NCBI RefSeq assembly: GCF_012275515.1 | Contig: NZ_JAAZQL010000003.1 | Location: 502,833-566,832, forward strand | Reading direction: 5' to 3' | Source of the DNA: Novosphingobium sp. SG707 | GTDB taxonomy: Bacteria > Pseudomonadota > Alphaproteobacteria > Sphingomonadales > Sphingomonadaceae | DNA: 64,000 bases | Shown: one piece after another, positions 47,825 through 57,288 of the stretch | Layout of the letters: each line of letters starts with the position of its first letter | Numbering within the stretch: the stretch's first letter is position 1 | Notes under the pieces: generated by a model | The model's input: only the letters and a program-made list of their open reading frames with translations | The model's database searches: none | What the model was told of the DNA's origin: nothing | Made by a program: the position numbers and the translations under genes

Positions 47825-47912
47825 GAAAAATCCCCCTCCATTTCACCTGTCACCGCAGATGTACGGATATGCCAAGGGCCCCGCAGCGATGACTATGGTT
47901 AATCTAGGTATT

Positions 47913-48173
47913 TTAGCCTAGGGCAGGGCGTGTATCAACCGCGACGAATGGTTGAGTGACCAGCCAGATCCGCACCGCCCCGGCCAGTCCGGGAGGGGTG
48001 TCGCAGGCAATCCTTTCCGCATCGATTCGCGCCACCAGCGCATTGACCGACACGCCCTCACGCGTCGCCGCATCGCGCAGCATATCCCAGAACAGGGGTT
48101 CAAGGCTGATCGAGGTCTTGTGCCCGGCGATTTCGACCGAGCGTTTGACAGGGGGGTGATAAGGTAGCGGCAT
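47913..48173 (-). CDS. Ribbon-helix-helix (RHH_4) protein
   Basis: An 86-residue protein with the RHH_4 core KRSVEIAGHKTSISLEPLFWDMLR and a following SVNALVARID helix. RHH proteins bind DNA as dimers, though this subgroup is not well studied. ATG 48173 is chosen because the domain begins just after it; the frame reads upstream into repeat copy D, which is not part of the gene. There is no clear ribosome site. It is the upstream neighbour of the glycine-zipper genes on the same strand. Confidence 0.78.
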   Translation of the reverse strand: MPLPYHPPVKRSVEIAGHKTSISLEPLFWDMLRDAATREGVSVNALVARIDAERIACDTPPGLAGAVRIWLVTQPFVAVDTRPALG

Positions 48174-48210
48174 GGGGGGGAGTGTAGTGGCGGGGGAGAG
48201 GAAGGGAAAG

Positions 48211-48431
48211 ATGCCTCCGGCGGGCAAAGGGCGGGGGCCCTTTGCAATCCCGTTAATGGATGGCGCTTGGCTGGCGGGGGGCGGCCAAGAATTTAAAAGC
48301 CTGCGGCGCGGTAGAGTCATCTCTGTTTGCGCCGCAGGTTCATAAATCATCGAGTCCGACACTCAACGTCTAAACCCTGGCGCAACAAAGACAGTATCGG
48401 GGAGCCACGAGGGGCCAGTCCCTCGTGATTC
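48211..48431 (+). repeat. Modular intergenic repeat, copy D
   Basis: It carries the same order of parts as copy A: GCCTCCGGCGGGCAAAGGG with its hairpin, a GCCTGCGGCGCGG stem (48299-48339), the ACAAAGACAGT block and a distal CGAGGGG/CCCTCG stem. It lies between the RHH_4 start and the reductase stop, both minus strand. Confidence 0.85.
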
Positions 48432-48446
48432 ACTTGTCTTAAAGCA

Positions 48447-48477
48447 CAAAAAAGCGCGAGCCTTTCGACCCGCGCCC
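48447..48477 (-). terminator. Terminator of acetoacetyl-CoA reductase gene
   Basis: Read on the minus strand a GGGCGCG/CGCGC stem with a GAAA-containing loop runs into TTTTTT. It lies about 30 bases beyond the reductase stop. Confidence 0.7.
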
Positions 48478-48507
48478 TTTCCTCGCATCACGAAAACCGC
48501 GATTCGA

Positions 48508-49230
48508 TCAATACATATGCTGCCCGCCGTTGATGCTCATGGTCGAGCCGGTGACAAAGCCCGCGTCCTCGCTGCACAGGAAAGCCACGCCGCGCGCGAT
48601 TTCCTCGGCATGGCCAAGGCGGCCCACCGGGATCTTGGCGACGATCTTTTCCAGCACCGGCGCGGGGACGGCGGCCACCATTTCAGTGTCGATATAGCCG
48701 GGCGCGATGGCGTTGACGGTCACGCCGAACTTGGCGCCTTCCTGGGCCAGCGCCTTGGTGAAGCCGTGGATGCCTGATTTGGCGGCGGCATAATTGACCT
48801 GGCCATACTGGCCCGCCTGACCGTTGATCGAGCCGATGTTGACGATGCGGCCCCATCCGCGCTCGCGCATGCCGGGGAAAGTGGCCTTGGCCATGTTGAA
48901 ACAGCCGCCAAGGTTGACGCGGATCACCTCGTTCCAGTTTTCGAAAGTCATGCGATGCAGCACGCCGTCGCGCGTGATGCCCGCATTGTTGACCACAACG
49001 TCGACCGGGCCCAGATCGGCCTCGACTTGCGCCACCCCGGCCAGAGTGGCCTCATGATCGCCCACATCCCATTTATAGGCGGCAATGCCCGTCGCTTCGG
49101 TGAAGGCCTTGGCCTTTTCATCATTGCCCGCGTAATTCGCTGCAACCGTATACCCCAGATCCTTGAGCGCGAGGCTGATCGCCTCACCAATGCCCCGCGT
49201 ACCACCTGTAACGATTGCCACTCGCGTCAT
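48508..49230 (-). CDS. phbB: Acetoacetyl-CoA reductase
   Basis: A 240-residue SDR with TGGTRGIG (8-15) and the active-site Ser and YAAAKSG, closely matching PhaB. It reduces acetoacetyl-CoA to (R)-3-hydroxybutyryl-CoA for polyhydroxybutyrate. ATG 49230 follows GGAGG; the frame extends 15 codons upstream without SDR sequence. phaA and phaC are not adjacent. A FabG function is possible in principle, but the sequence favours PhaB. Confidence 0.9.
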   Translation of the reverse strand: MTRVAIVTGGTRGIGEAISLALKDLGYTVAANYAGNDEKAKAFTEATGIAAYKWDVGDHEATLAGVAQVEADLGPVDVVVNNAGITRDGVLHRMTFENWNEVIRVNLGGCFNMAKATFPGMRERGWGRIVNIGSINGQAGQYGQVNYAAAKSGIHGFTKALAQEGAKFGVTVNAIAPGYIDTEMVAAVPAPVLEKIVAKIPVGRLGHAEEIARGVAFLCSEDAGFVTGSTMSINGGQHMY

Positions 49231-49333
49231 GCATTCCCTCCAGAAGAAATCGGCCAGAAAACAGCAGATGCCCAAGTGCTATCGGCGCAATGCGACAGAG
49301 GCAAGTAAGATAGAAGGATGAGACACGCAAAAA

Positions 49334-49419
49334 TTGCGCAGTTTAGCGCAAGAGTGGAGGTAAATTGCGGGATATGCTGCATCTGCGAAGTAAATCTTCG
49401 GATCACGCATTTGCAGCAT
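49334..49419. promoter_or_regulatory. Nested palindromes upstream of phbB
   Basis: Three inverted repeats lie in the 265-base promoter region: TTGCGC/GCGCAA (49334-49351), ATGCTGCA/TGCAGCAT (49374-49419), and inside the latter CGAAG/CTTCG (49386-49400). This region is richer in A/T than the genes. The arrangement suggests control by one or more regulators; a PhaR-type protein is a candidate only by association. Confidence 0.45.
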
Positions 49420-49495
49420 TGAATGGTTCACTTACAATCCGCCGCCGATTGGGCCGATTTTTACGCCAATTGTCTGTCAAATAGGGCGGGGCGGA

Positions 49496-50272
49496 TCAGA
49501 AGCGGAATTGCGTGCCGACAAAGACAGCCTGGCTGTCCGACTTGGTGTCATTGGTGGGTTTCAGCCGGTCGCGGTCCTGCGAATAGCGCACGCCCGCCGT
49601 CACGTCGAAATTGCGCGTCACGCGATAGGACCCGCCCACATCCACGCTCTGTTCGCCAAGGCTTTCGAGCGTGCGCGGCGCGCGGCCCGCCCTTTCGCGA
49701 TCGACCAGCTGAATATGGGGCGCCAGTCGCGAATCGCTGCCGCTCTCCACGCGGGGGAAGGCGGAAAGGTCGGGCAGATCGTGCTTGGCGTGATCGTTGC
49801 CGGGCAGCGAATAGGTCGAGGTGAGTGTCGAAAAGTTCTGATACCCGCGCGAGAGGCCAAGATTGTAGGCGTTGGGCGCCACGCGCGTGTTGGGGCCGGG
49901 GGCGGCGATCCGCTGCGCCGGGCCGCGCACGACGATGGCCCGCGCGGTTTCGGCATCCACCCGCACCGCCACCGTCACCGACCGGTCGGGCCGCGTGGCG
50001 AGCCCCGCCGGGGTGAAGTGAAACAGCGCTTCCTTGCCCTGCATGAACTGGGCCTGCTCGCGCGCGGCCATGGCGCGGGCCACTCTGGGATCGAGGCCAC
50101 TGGGCGTGAAACTGTCCTGATCGGCGCGGGAATCGGCGCTTTCAGCGATGGTTTCAAACCGCGTGGAAAAGGCCAGCACCGCGCTGGGCAGCGCAAGCAG
50201 CCCCACAGCCCCGGCCATGACCAGGGCGGGCATCGAACTGCGCGGGACCAAAGAGAGCGTTGCCTGTCTCAT
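49496..50272 (-). CDS. Exported protein with a beta-strand-like C-terminus
   Basis: From ATG 50272 the 258-residue protein has a signal peptide (about 12-35) and a Pro/Arg-rich middle, then about 50 final residues with alternating patterns of outer-membrane beta strands (GGSYRVTRNFDVTAGVRYS) and a C-terminal Phe, as in outer-membrane proteins. I do not recognise the family. ATG 50341 and ATG 50392 are alternative starts; the long N-terminus would then be cytoplasmic. The barrel is too short for a monomer, so it may oligomerise or be a relic. Confidence 0.6.
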   Translation of the reverse strand: MRQATLSLVPRSSMPALVMAGAVGLLALPSAVLAFSTRFETIAESADSRADQDSFTPSGLDPRVARAMAAREQAQFMQGKEALFHFTPAGLATRPDRSVTVAVRVDAETARAIVVRGPAQRIAAPGPNTRVAPNAYNLGLSRGYQNFSTLTSTYSLPGNDHAKHDLPDLSAFPRVESGSDSRLAPHIQLVDRERAGRAPRTLESLGEQSVDVGGSYRVTRNFDVTAGVRYSQDRDRLKPTNDTKSDSQAVFVGTQFRF

Positions 50273-50568
50273 CGTTTCGTGAATCACAACCGGGTCTTTC
50301 CGGCGCCAATATCCATACACCTCAAATCCTAAGCGCGCCATGATGAACCTTGGCTGCACGGCGCTGTTATGGCCAACGTAATGTTCAGCCAAGGTTCACG
50401 CCATCGCTGGCCATGAAAGAAGCGTGCCCAACGCCCCTTGTCGCGCGCTTTTTGGCGGTTATAGAGACTTGCCAACCCTTGCGCGCGCGACAGCGTCGGC
50501 GGAGCGTGGAAGAACAGTTTTTTGGGGCCCAAGCATTTTGGGTTTTTGAGACGGAAAGTGCAGAACCG

Positions 50569-51078
50569 ATGATGGCCAGCAAGGCTCCTGCCCGTAAGTT
50601 TATCAGTCCGATGCTGCGTGGGGGCGCGGTGGCTCTGGCCCTTCTGGCGCTGGGCGGGTGCAAAATCGGCAATATGCGCGTGCATAATCCGATCCATATC
50701 AAGCATCACCGCGTTACCCGCACCACGGTTATGCTGCCGCCCTCGAATCTGACCACGATCGGCGTGAACGCCTATCTGTGGCGTGCGGCGCTGGATTCGG
50801 TGTCCTTCATGCCCCTGCTGCAAAGCGATGCGAACAGCGGCGTGATTGTGACCGACTGGTATTCGAATCCGTCGAATCCGGGCGAGCGGATGAAGCTGAC
50901 CATTGCGATCCTCGACAAGGATCTGCGCACCGACGCGCTGCGCGTGAGCGCCTCGCGTCAGGTGTCGAAGGACGGTTTCTGGACCGATGCGCCGGTGGCC
51001 GCCGCCACGGTTCAGAGGCTCGAGGACGTTATTCTGACCAAGGCGCGCGATCTGCGTCAGGCCACGCTGATCAAGTAA
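50569..51078 (+). CDS. DUF3576 lipoprotein
   Basis: A 169-residue protein with a lipoprotein signal ending LGGC (Cys31), then a compact domain with NAYLWRAALDSVSFMPLLQSDANSGVIVTDWY, the DUF3576 signature. In alphaproteobacteria such genes lie directly before leuS, as here, and the product is thought to serve the outer membrane, though the function is unproven. Double ATG at 50569/50572 makes the exact start uncertain by one residue. It heads the leuS-lptE-holA operon. Confidence 0.88.
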   Translation: MMASKAPARKFISPMLRGGAVALALLALGGCKIGNMRVHNPIHIKHHRVTRTTVMLPPSNLTTIGVNAYLWRAALDSVSFMPLLQSDANSGVIVTDWYSNPSNPGERMKLTIAILDKDLRTDALRVSASRQVSKDGFWTDAPVAAATVQRLEDVILTKARDLRQATLIK

Positions 51079-51160
51079 ACATCAATTCTGACCGTTTGCC
51101 TCCCGCCTTGCCCCCGTATCGGCAAGTCGGGGGGCTTTCTGGTATAAAGGGCATGAGCAA

Positions 51161-53677
51161 ATGAGTGAGCGTTTCGATTCCAGTGTTGCCGATGGCAAAT
51201 GGCAGCGCGTGTGGGACGAGAAGCAGAGCTTCCGGGCCGATGACAAGAGCGCCAAGCCGCGTTCCTATGTCCTGGAAATGTTCCCCTATCCCAGCGGGCG
51301 CATCCATATCGGCCATGTGCGCAATTACACGATGGGCGACGTGCTGGCCCGCTACAAGAAGATGCAGGGCTTTGAAGTGCTGCATCCGATGGGCTGGGAC
51401 GCGTTCGGCATGCCCGCCGAAAATGCCGCGATGGAAAAGGGCGTTCACCCCGGCGGCTGGACCCGCGACAATATCGCCAACATGAAGGCGCAGTTGAAGC
51501 GCCTTGGCTTCGCGCTCGACTGGAGCCGCGAGATCGCCACCTGCGAACCGGAATATTATGGTCAGGAACAGTCGCTGTTTCTCGACCTGTACGCCGCCGG
51601 GCTGGTCTATCGCAAGGAATCGACGGTCAACTGGGACCCGGTCGATAACACCGTGCTGGCCAATGAGCAGGTGATCGACGGGCGCGGCTGGCGCAGCGGC
51701 GCGCTGGTGGAAAAGCGCAAGCTGAACCAGTGGTTTTTGAAGATCACCGACTTTGCCGACGAATTGCTCGAAGGTTTGGACGGGCTTGAGCATTGGCCGG
51801 AAAAGGTCAAGCTGATGCAGGAAAACTGGATCGGCAAGTCGCAGGGCCTGCAATTCACCTTCAAGGGCGACGCTGAGGTCGAGGTCTATTCGACCCGCCC
51901 CGACACTTTGTTCGGTGCCAGCTTTGTCGCTATCGCCGCCGATCACCCGATTGCCCAGAAGCTGGCGGCGGACAACGCGGCGGCGGCCGACTTCATCGCC
52001 CTGTGCAAGCAGGGCGGGACGACGGCGGCCGAGCTGGAAACGGCGGAAAAGCTGGGGTTTGACACCGGCCTGCGCGTTGCCCATCCGCTGGATGCGGAAT
52101 GGCAATTGCCGGTCTATATCGCCAATTTCGTGCTGATGGATTATGGCACGGGCGCGGTCTTCGGCTGCCCCGCGCATGACCAGCGCGACATTGATTTTGC
52201 CCGCAAATATGGCTTGCCCGTCACCCGCGTGGTGGCCGATGGCGAGAACACCGCAGCCGTTTTCGAGGGCAATGAAGCCTATACCGGCGCGGGCACTCTG
52301 GTGAACTCCGGCTTCCTCAACGGCATGGAAGTCGAGGCCGCCAAGGCCGCCGTCATCGCCAAGGCTGAAGCCGAAGGCTGGGGCGAGGGCAAGACCGTGT
52401 GGCGCCTGCGCGACTGGGGCGTTTCGCGCCAGCGCTATTGGGGCACGCCGATTCCCTTCATCCATTGCGAGGTTTGCGGCGTGGTGCCGGTGCCCAAGAA
52501 GCACCTGCCCGTGACCCTGCCCGAGGATGTGACCTTTGACGTGCCCGGCAATCCGCTGGACCGCCATCCCACGTGGAAGCATGTCGATTGCCCGCAATGC
52601 GGCCACGCGGCGCGGCGTGAAACCGACACGCTCGATACTTTCGTGGACAGCTCGTGGTACTTCCTGCGCTTTGCCAGCCAGCCTGACGATGCGCCGTTTG
52701 ACCCGGCCGAAATCGCGCGCTGGCTGCCGGTGGGGCAATATATCGGCGGGATCGAACATGCGATCCTCCACCTGCTCTATGCCCGCTTCTGGACCCGCGC
52801 TCTGGCCCGCATCGGCAAGATCGATGTTAAGGAGCCTTTCGCGAGCCTGTTCACGCAGGGCATGGTGACGCATGAAACCTACAGCCGCATCGACCCCGCC
52901 AACGGTCAGCCGATCTGGTATGCGCCCAGCGATATCACCCGCACGGGCGAAGGCGCGACTTTGAAGGCCGATGGCGCTCCGGTTGAGATTGGCCGCGTCA
53001 TCAAGATGTCGAAGTCCAAGAAGAACGTGGTGGACCCCGACGAGATCGTCGCCACCTATGGCGCCGATGCGATCCGCTGGTTCATGCTGTCCGACAGCCC
53101 GCCCGAGCGCGATCTGCCCTGGAGCGAGGCGGGGATCGAGGGCTGCGCGCGGTTTGTGCAGCGCTTGTGGCGCCTGTTCGGCCAATATGACGCCGCGGCC
53201 ACCGGCGAGGACAAGGCGGTGGACCGCAAGGCCCACCAGACCGTCCATGCCATTGCCGCCGATATCGAGGCTCTGAGCTTCAACAAGGCGGTGGCGCGCA
53301 TTTATGAACTGACGGGCGTGGTCGAAAAGGCTGCGCCCAGCGCCAGCCGCAGCGCCGCGATCAAGTCGGTCCTGCTGCTGATCGCGCCGATGATGCCGCA
53401 TCTGGCCGAAGAGGCTTGGGCTTCGATTTCCGAGGGCCTGATTGCCGATGCCGCATGGCCTGCGGTCGATCCGGCGCTGTTGGTCGATGATGAGGTGACC
53501 ATCGCGGTTCAGGTCAAGGGCAAGCTGCGCGACACGCTGACCGTGGCCAAGGGCACGGCCAAGGAAGAACTGGAAGCGCTGGCTTTGGCGTCCGAAAAGG
53601 TGCAGCGTGCGCTCGAAGGGGCTGCGATCAAGAAAGTGATCGTGGTGCCCGATCGCCTCGTCAATCTGGTGGTCTGA
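51161..53677 (+). CDS. leuS: Leucine-tRNA ligase
   Basis: The 838-residue class I synthetase has HIGH in [12 protein letters not shown] (about residues 45-48), a large editing domain inserted in the middle, KMSKS near residue 611 in [10 protein letters not shown], and a C-terminal anticodon-binding domain. The length is a little shorter than E. coli LeuRS. It is followed after a single base by lptE. Nothing unusual is seen. Confidence 0.97.
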   Translation: MSERFDSSVADGKWQRVWDEKQSFRADDKSAKPRSYVLEMFPYPSGRIHIGHVRNYTMGDVLARYKKMQGFEVLHPMGWDAFGMPAENAAMEKGVHPGGWTRDNIANMKAQLKRLGFALDWSREIATCEPEYYGQEQSLFLDLYAAGLVYRKESTVNWDPVDNTVLANEQVIDGRGWRSGALVEKRKLNQWFLKITDFADELLEGLDGLEHWPEKVKLMQENWIGKSQGLQFTFKGDAEVEVYSTRPDTLFGASFVAIAADHPIAQKLAADNAAAADFIALCKQGGTTAAELETAEKLGFDTGLRVAHPLDAEWQLPVYIANFVLMDYGTGAVFGCPAHDQRDIDFARKYGLPVTRVVADGENTAAVFEGNEAYTGAGTLVNSGFLNGMEVEAAKAAVIAKAEAEGWGEGKTVWRLRDWGVSRQRYWGTPIPFIHCEVCGVVPVPKKHLPVTLPEDVTFDVPGNPLDRHPTWKHVDCPQCGHAARRETDTLDTFVDSSWYFLRFASQPDDAPFDPAEIARWLPVGQYIGGIEHAILHLLYARFWTRALARIGKIDVKEPFASLFTQGMVTHETYSRIDPANGQPIWYAPSDITRTGEGATLKADGAPVEIGRVIKMSKSKKNVVDPDEIVATYGADAIRWFMLSDSPPERDLPWSEAGIEGCARFVQRLWRLFGQYDAAATGEDKAVDRKAHQTVHAIAADIEALSFNKAVARIYELTGVVEKAAPSASRSAAIKSVLLLIAPMMPHLAEEAWASISEGLIADAAWPAVDPALLVDDEVTIAVQVKGKLRDTLTVAKGTAKEELEALALASEKVQRALEGAAIKKVIVVPDRLVNLVV

Positions 53678-53678
53678 T

Positions 53679-54179
53679 ATGCGTCGATTCCTGCCTCTAT
53701 GCCTTCTGGCCATGCTGCCCGCCTTGCAGGGCTGCGCTTTGCAGCCGCTTTATGCGGGCGGGGCGCAGGCCGGCGTGGCGCAGGGGCTGGGGTCGATCTC
53801 GGTCTCGCCCATTCAGGGCAAGGCCGGATGGCTGATGCATAATGCGCTGGTCGATCAACTCGGCACCGCGCCCGAGGGAACCACGCCGCGCTATCGGCTG
53901 GAAGTTCGGCTGGACGATCAACTGCTCGGTCTGGGCCTGCTGTCGAACAACACAGTGGGGCGAGAGCGGCGTATCCTGCGCGCGCGCTATCAGTTGATCG
54001 ATGCGGCCAGCGGCGCGATCCTGTTGGATGCCACGGCCGGGTCGGATGCAGGCCTTGATGTGGTCTCGTCCGAATATGCCACGGTGGCGGCCGAGCAGAC
54101 CGCGTTGGAGAACCTCACGCGTGTGGTTGCGGGGCGAATCGTAACCAATCTGGCCGTGAAGCTGCGCGCGAGGCAATGA
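53679..54179 (+). CDS. lptE: LPS-assembly lipoprotein LptE
   Basis: A 166-residue lipoprotein with signal ending LQGC (Cys19) and the LptE-type LQPLYAGG start of the mature part. With LptD it moves lipopolysaccharide into the outer leaflet. The gene follows leuS by one base, and holA overlaps its end by four bases (ATGA), the usual alphaproteobacterial order leuS-lptE-holA. Sequence identity across this family is low, so context adds much to the call. Confidence 0.9.
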   Translation: MRRFLPLCLLAMLPALQGCALQPLYAGGAQAGVAQGLGSISVSPIQGKAGWLMHNALVDQLGTAPEGTTPRYRLEVRLDDQLLGLGLLSNNTVGRERRILRARYQLIDAASGAILLDATAGSDAGLDVVSSEYATVAAEQTALENLTRVVAGRIVTNLAVKLRARQ

Positions 54180-55207
54180 AAGCCACCCAGCGCGACTTTG
54201 CCAATCTAGCGCCCAGAGCCGCGCAAACCATGCGCGTGTTCTTCCTGTGCGGCACGGATGACGCCAGTGTTCAGGATGCCGCCTTTCGCATCGCTTCCTT
54301 GCTGCCCGATGCGGGCGAGCGGGTGGAACTGACCGGCGCAGAGTTGAAGCGCGATCCTGTGCGGCTTGGCGATGAGGCGCGTTCGACTTCGCTGTTTGGC
54401 GATACGCGCCATATCTGGGTCCGCTGCTCGGGCGACGAAGTCTATGACGCGGTCGAAAATCTGATCGGGGGCGATGTCGCGCCCTGTCCGGTGATCATCC
54501 AGGCCGCCAATGCCAGCGACAAGGCGCGTACCGCCAAGTTGCTGGAAAAGCGCGAGGATGCGCTGGTGGCGATGTTCTATCCGCCGGATCTGGCATCGGT
54601 AACGGCTTCGGTGCGCCAGATGGCCGATGCGGCCGGGGCGCCGATGGACCGCGAATTGGCCCAGCGTATTGCGGCTGCGGTCGGGCTCGATACCCGTCTG
54701 GCAGCGTCCGAAGTTACCAAATTGGCGCTCTATCTGGATGCCACGCCCGAGCGGCCGCGCCCGGCCACGCTGGAGGCCTTTGAGGCGGTGGGAGCCAAAA
54801 CCGAAGAGGATGGCTTTACCACATTGGTAAATACAGTCCTGAATGGGGACAGTGGCAGGCTGAAAAGCGAGTTGCGCCGGATGGCTGAACTGGAGCTTAA
54901 TCCGGTTGGCCTGCTGCTCGCTTTTGAACGACGTGTTGCCCAATTGACACAATTATCCGGGCGACTCGGAACCAACCCGGATATTTCCGCCTTCATGGAG
55001 GGCGAGAAGGCGTCGCGACGGGTTTTTTTCAAGGATGTTCCAGACCTTAGCCGCCAGTTGCGGGTCTGGCGTGGGCGCGGTCTGGCCCGACTCGCCCAGC
55101 GCCTGATGGCGCTCCACCGCAGTCTGATGGCCAATAACCATACGGCAGAATTGCTTCTTGCTCAGGAACTTGCGGAAATTGCCCGCTATGCCAAATCACG
55201 CTCCTAG
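54176..55207 (+). CDS. holA: DNA polymerase III subunit delta
   Basis: The 343-residue delta subunit opens the sliding clamp during loading. The N-terminal AAA-like module and helical C-terminal collar are visible in pattern; the MAELELNPVGLLLAFERRVAQL segment is typical. Its start overlaps lptE as ATGA. It closes the operon; a 187-base gap with palindromes separates it from the exopolysaccharide genes. Confidence 0.92.
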   Translation: MKATQRDFANLAPRAAQTMRVFFLCGTDDASVQDAAFRIASLLPDAGERVELTGAELKRDPVRLGDEARSTSLFGDTRHIWVRCSGDEVYDAVENLIGGDVAPCPVIIQAANASDKARTAKLLEKREDALVAMFYPPDLASVTASVRQMADAAGAPMDRELAQRIAAAVGLDTRLAASEVTKLALYLDATPERPRPATLEAFEAVGAKTEEDGFTTLVNTVLNGDSGRLKSELRRMAELELNPVGLLLAFERRVAQLTQLSGRLGTNPDISAFMEGEKASRRVFFKDVPDLSRQLRVWRGRGLARLAQRLMALHRSLMANNHTAELLLAQELAEIARYAKSRS

Positions 55208-55221
55208 CCGCTGTTTTGTTT

Positions 55222-55290
55222 AACCTTTTCGGGAAACATCAGAAGTTCTGAAAAAGGTTCAACGAAATTTTAGGTTTGCTGCAATGCAGC
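55222..55290. promoter_or_regulatory. Inverted repeats before the exopolysaccharide genes
   Basis: AACCTTTTC (55222-55230) and GAAAAAGGTT (55250-55259) form an imperfect inverted repeat shortly after holA and may be part of its end. Farther on GCTGC-AAT-GCAGC (55278-55290) is a perfect palindrome within an A/T-rich stretch. It contains CTGC-N3-GCAG, the form recalled for PhaR of Rhodobacter. Chance occurrence is possible for such a short motif. Confidence 0.45.
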
Positions 55291-55394
55291 GGTATGTTAG
55301 TGGTTTTACTAGGGTGACAAGATCGGAAGTGTTAAGGCCTCCCGCCTGGCACGAACCGACGTTGATGCGGCAAAGTTAGCAGGGTGGAGCAAGC

Positions 55395-56807
55395 ATGAAC
55401 GCGCCAGTAGCACGTGTGTCCGGTTCGTTGCGTAAACGGGCCAAGGCTAGAGCCAAAGCATTGCGCATGCCGCTGATGCCTTCGTTGCAGCAGCGTCGTC
55501 TCCAATGCTATCTGGCATTTATTCTGGGCGATGTGCTGGCGATTTTCGCCGGATTTGCCCTTGCCGGCTATTTGCGCGCCGAGACTTTCGCCGGCGGGAC
55601 GCTGATGCTCTCGCAACTGGTCCTGCCGGTCTATCTGACGATTGCGCTGTATAACGATTCCTATTCGATCCAGTCCCTGCGCAGCACCAGCCACAGTGTC
55701 GTCCGTTCGCTGTTGGCGTTGGGCCTGTCGGTGGCGGTGGTCACATTCATCACCTTTTACGCGCGTTCGACCGACAATTACTCGCGCATGCTGTTTACTA
55801 TTGGTGTCGTGTTGTCGGCGCTGTTCGTGCTGGTCAATCGGGTGGGTATGCGCCGCTTTGTGCGGTGGCGCTGCGGCGCGGCGGTGATCAACGAGTTGGT
55901 TATCGACGATGGCGGCCCCGATATCACGCTGCACGGCGCTTTCCACGTTTCGGCGCAAAGTTTCGCTCTGGCCCCGGTGCTGGATGATCCCCATGCTCTG
56001 GACCGGATTGGGATGATCATCCGCAATGCGGATCGCGTGGTCATCAGTTCGGTGCCCGAACGGCGTGCCAATTGGTCGATCATTCTCAAGGGCGCGAATG
56101 TCGCGGGCGAGGTGGTCGATGACACTGTGCTCGAACTTTCTGCGCAAGGGGCGCGGATTGCCAACGGGCATGGGCTTTTGCTGGTGTCGGTGGGGCCGAT
56201 GGGACTGCGCGACAGGTTGCAGAAGCGAATGCTTGATGCGGTTGTGGCCGGTTCGGCCCTGCTGCTGCTTTCGCCGATCCTGTTGCTGGTGGCGCTGGCG
56301 GTCAAGCTGGAGGATGGCGGACCGGTGTTCTTTGTCCAGCGTCGCGTGGGTCGCGGCAACCGCTTCTTCCCGATCTTCAAGTTCCGCAGCATGAGCGTGA
56401 ACAAGGTCGGCAGAAACGGCACTCAGTCGGCGGCCAAGGACGACAAGCGGATCACCCGCGTCGGTAAGATCATCCGTTCGACCAGTATCGACGAACTGCC
56501 CCAGCTTATCAATGTTCTGCGCGGCGACATGAGCCTTGTCGGCCCGCGTCCGCACGCAACCGGCTCGATGGCCGGGGGCAAGCTGTTCTGGGAAGTCGAC
56601 CCGCGGTATTGGGAGCGTCATGCGCTCAAGCCAGGTCTGACGGGGCTGGCGCAGATCCGCGGCTATCGCGGGGCGACGGACCGCGAGGAGGATTTGACCG
56701 ACCGCCTCTACGCGGATTTGGAATATTTGCATGGATGGTCGCTTTGGCGTGACATCTGGATCATGCTGATGACGATCCGGGTGGTGGTTCATGACCGCGC
56801 TTTTTGA
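55395..56807 (+). CDS. Exopolysaccharide polyprenyl glycosylphosphotransferase
   Basis: The 470-residue membrane protein has four N-terminal helices (about 35-160), a soluble middle domain (about 170-275), one more helix (about 280-310) and the catalytic bacterial sugar transferase domain (about 310-470). Conserved parts are KFRSM, DELPQLINVLRGDMSLVGPRP and LKPGLTGLAQIRG. It transfers a hexose-1-phosphate, probably glucose or galactose, to undecaprenyl phosphate to start repeat-unit assembly, like WbaP, PssA or GelB. It is the first gene of the locus. Confidence 0.93.
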   Translation: MNAPVARVSGSLRKRAKARAKALRMPLMPSLQQRRLQCYLAFILGDVLAIFAGFALAGYLRAETFAGGTLMLSQLVLPVYLTIALYNDSYSIQSLRSTSHSVVRSLLALGLSVAVVTFITFYARSTDNYSRMLFTIGVVLSALFVLVNRVGMRRFVRWRCGAAVINELVIDDGGPDITLHGAFHVSAQSFALAPVLDDPHALDRIGMIIRNADRVVISSVPERRANWSIILKGANVAGEVVDDTVLELSAQGARIANGHGLLLVSVGPMGLRDRLQKRMLDAVVAGSALLLLSPILLLVALAVKLEDGGPVFFVQRRVGRGNRFFPIFKFRSMSVNKVGRNGTQSAAKDDKRITRVGKIIRSTSIDELPQLINVLRGDMSLVGPRPHATGSMAGGKLFWEVDPRYWERHALKPGLTGLAQIRGYRGATDREEDLTDRLYADLEYLHGWSLWRDIWIMLMTIRVVVHDRAF

Positions 56808-56830
56808 CGCCTGATCGGCTGGACGGAGCG

Positions 56831-56843
56831 GTTACTTGGTAAC
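56831..56843. promoter_or_regulatory. Palindrome before the small secreted protein gene
   Basis: GTTAC (56831-56835) and GTAAC (56839-56843) flank TTG. Further short inverted repeats (GCACC/GGTGC, then AGGCAC/GTGCCT) follow within 80 bases of the next start. The 148-base gap may hold a regulated promoter separate from that of the sugar transferase gene. Confidence 0.35.
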
Positions 56844-56955
56844 ACTCTTTGCATGCATGTCCCAATTTCAGGCACCAAAATGAAATAGGTGCAATTACAT
56901 ATGTGCCTCCTCCTCTGCCGCAGGGTATTCCTTGAAGCGGTCAAGGAGATTTACT

Positions 56956-57219
56956 ATGCTTACCTACAGTCTGCTGCTTCTCGCCGCCACTCCGGTCGCC
57001 GCCGCTGGTGCCATGCCTGCTCCTGAGTCGGTGGTTGAAATGAACCAGGATCTGGCGGCCAATACGGCGGCCACCCAGAAGAGCACTGCCATCGAAAGCA
57101 AGGCGGCTGGTCGGGATGTGGTTGCGACTCCGACACCGGCTGCAGTCCGCAAGAAGAGTAGGATGCTGACCATTCTGGGTGTCATCGGCACGGTGCTTGG
57201 CGCGAGCATCGGGATCTGA
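56956..57219 (+). CDS. Small exported protein with hydrophobic C-terminal tail (first)
   Basis: An 87-residue protein: signal peptide (about 1-19), a Thr/Ala/Val-rich linker, a basic patch RKKSR, and a final hydrophobic stretch of about 18 residues with glycines. AAGGAG eight bases before ATG 56956 sets the start. A similar plan is found at 61931. I do not recognise the family. It may anchor in the inner membrane through the tail or be cleaved. Position after the initiating transferase suggests a role in polysaccharide assembly or surface display, which is inference. Confidence 0.7.
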   Translation: MLTYSLLLLAATPVAAAGAMPAPESVVEMNQDLAANTAATQKSTAIESKAAGRDVVATPTPAAVRKKSRMLTILGVIGTVLGASIGI

Positions 57220-57288
57220 AACATCGGTTCCGAAAAAAGACGGCCGCGCTGCTCAGGTCCAGCCGGCAGATCATTAAAGGGTAATGGG

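Larger units (their letters stand above)
48174..48507. other. Intergenic stretch holding repeat copy D and the phbB terminator
   Basis: These 334 bases contain no credible gene. They hold repeat copy D (48211-48431) and then the terminator hairpin of acetoacetyl-CoA reductase. Confidence 0.8.

Noticed and set aside
51071..53713. Very long minus-strand open frame (880 codons) opposite leuS
   Set aside because: It mirrors leuS codons in high-GC DNA, shows His/Arg/Gly-rich low-complexity composition and has no domain. leuS on the plus strand is unambiguous.
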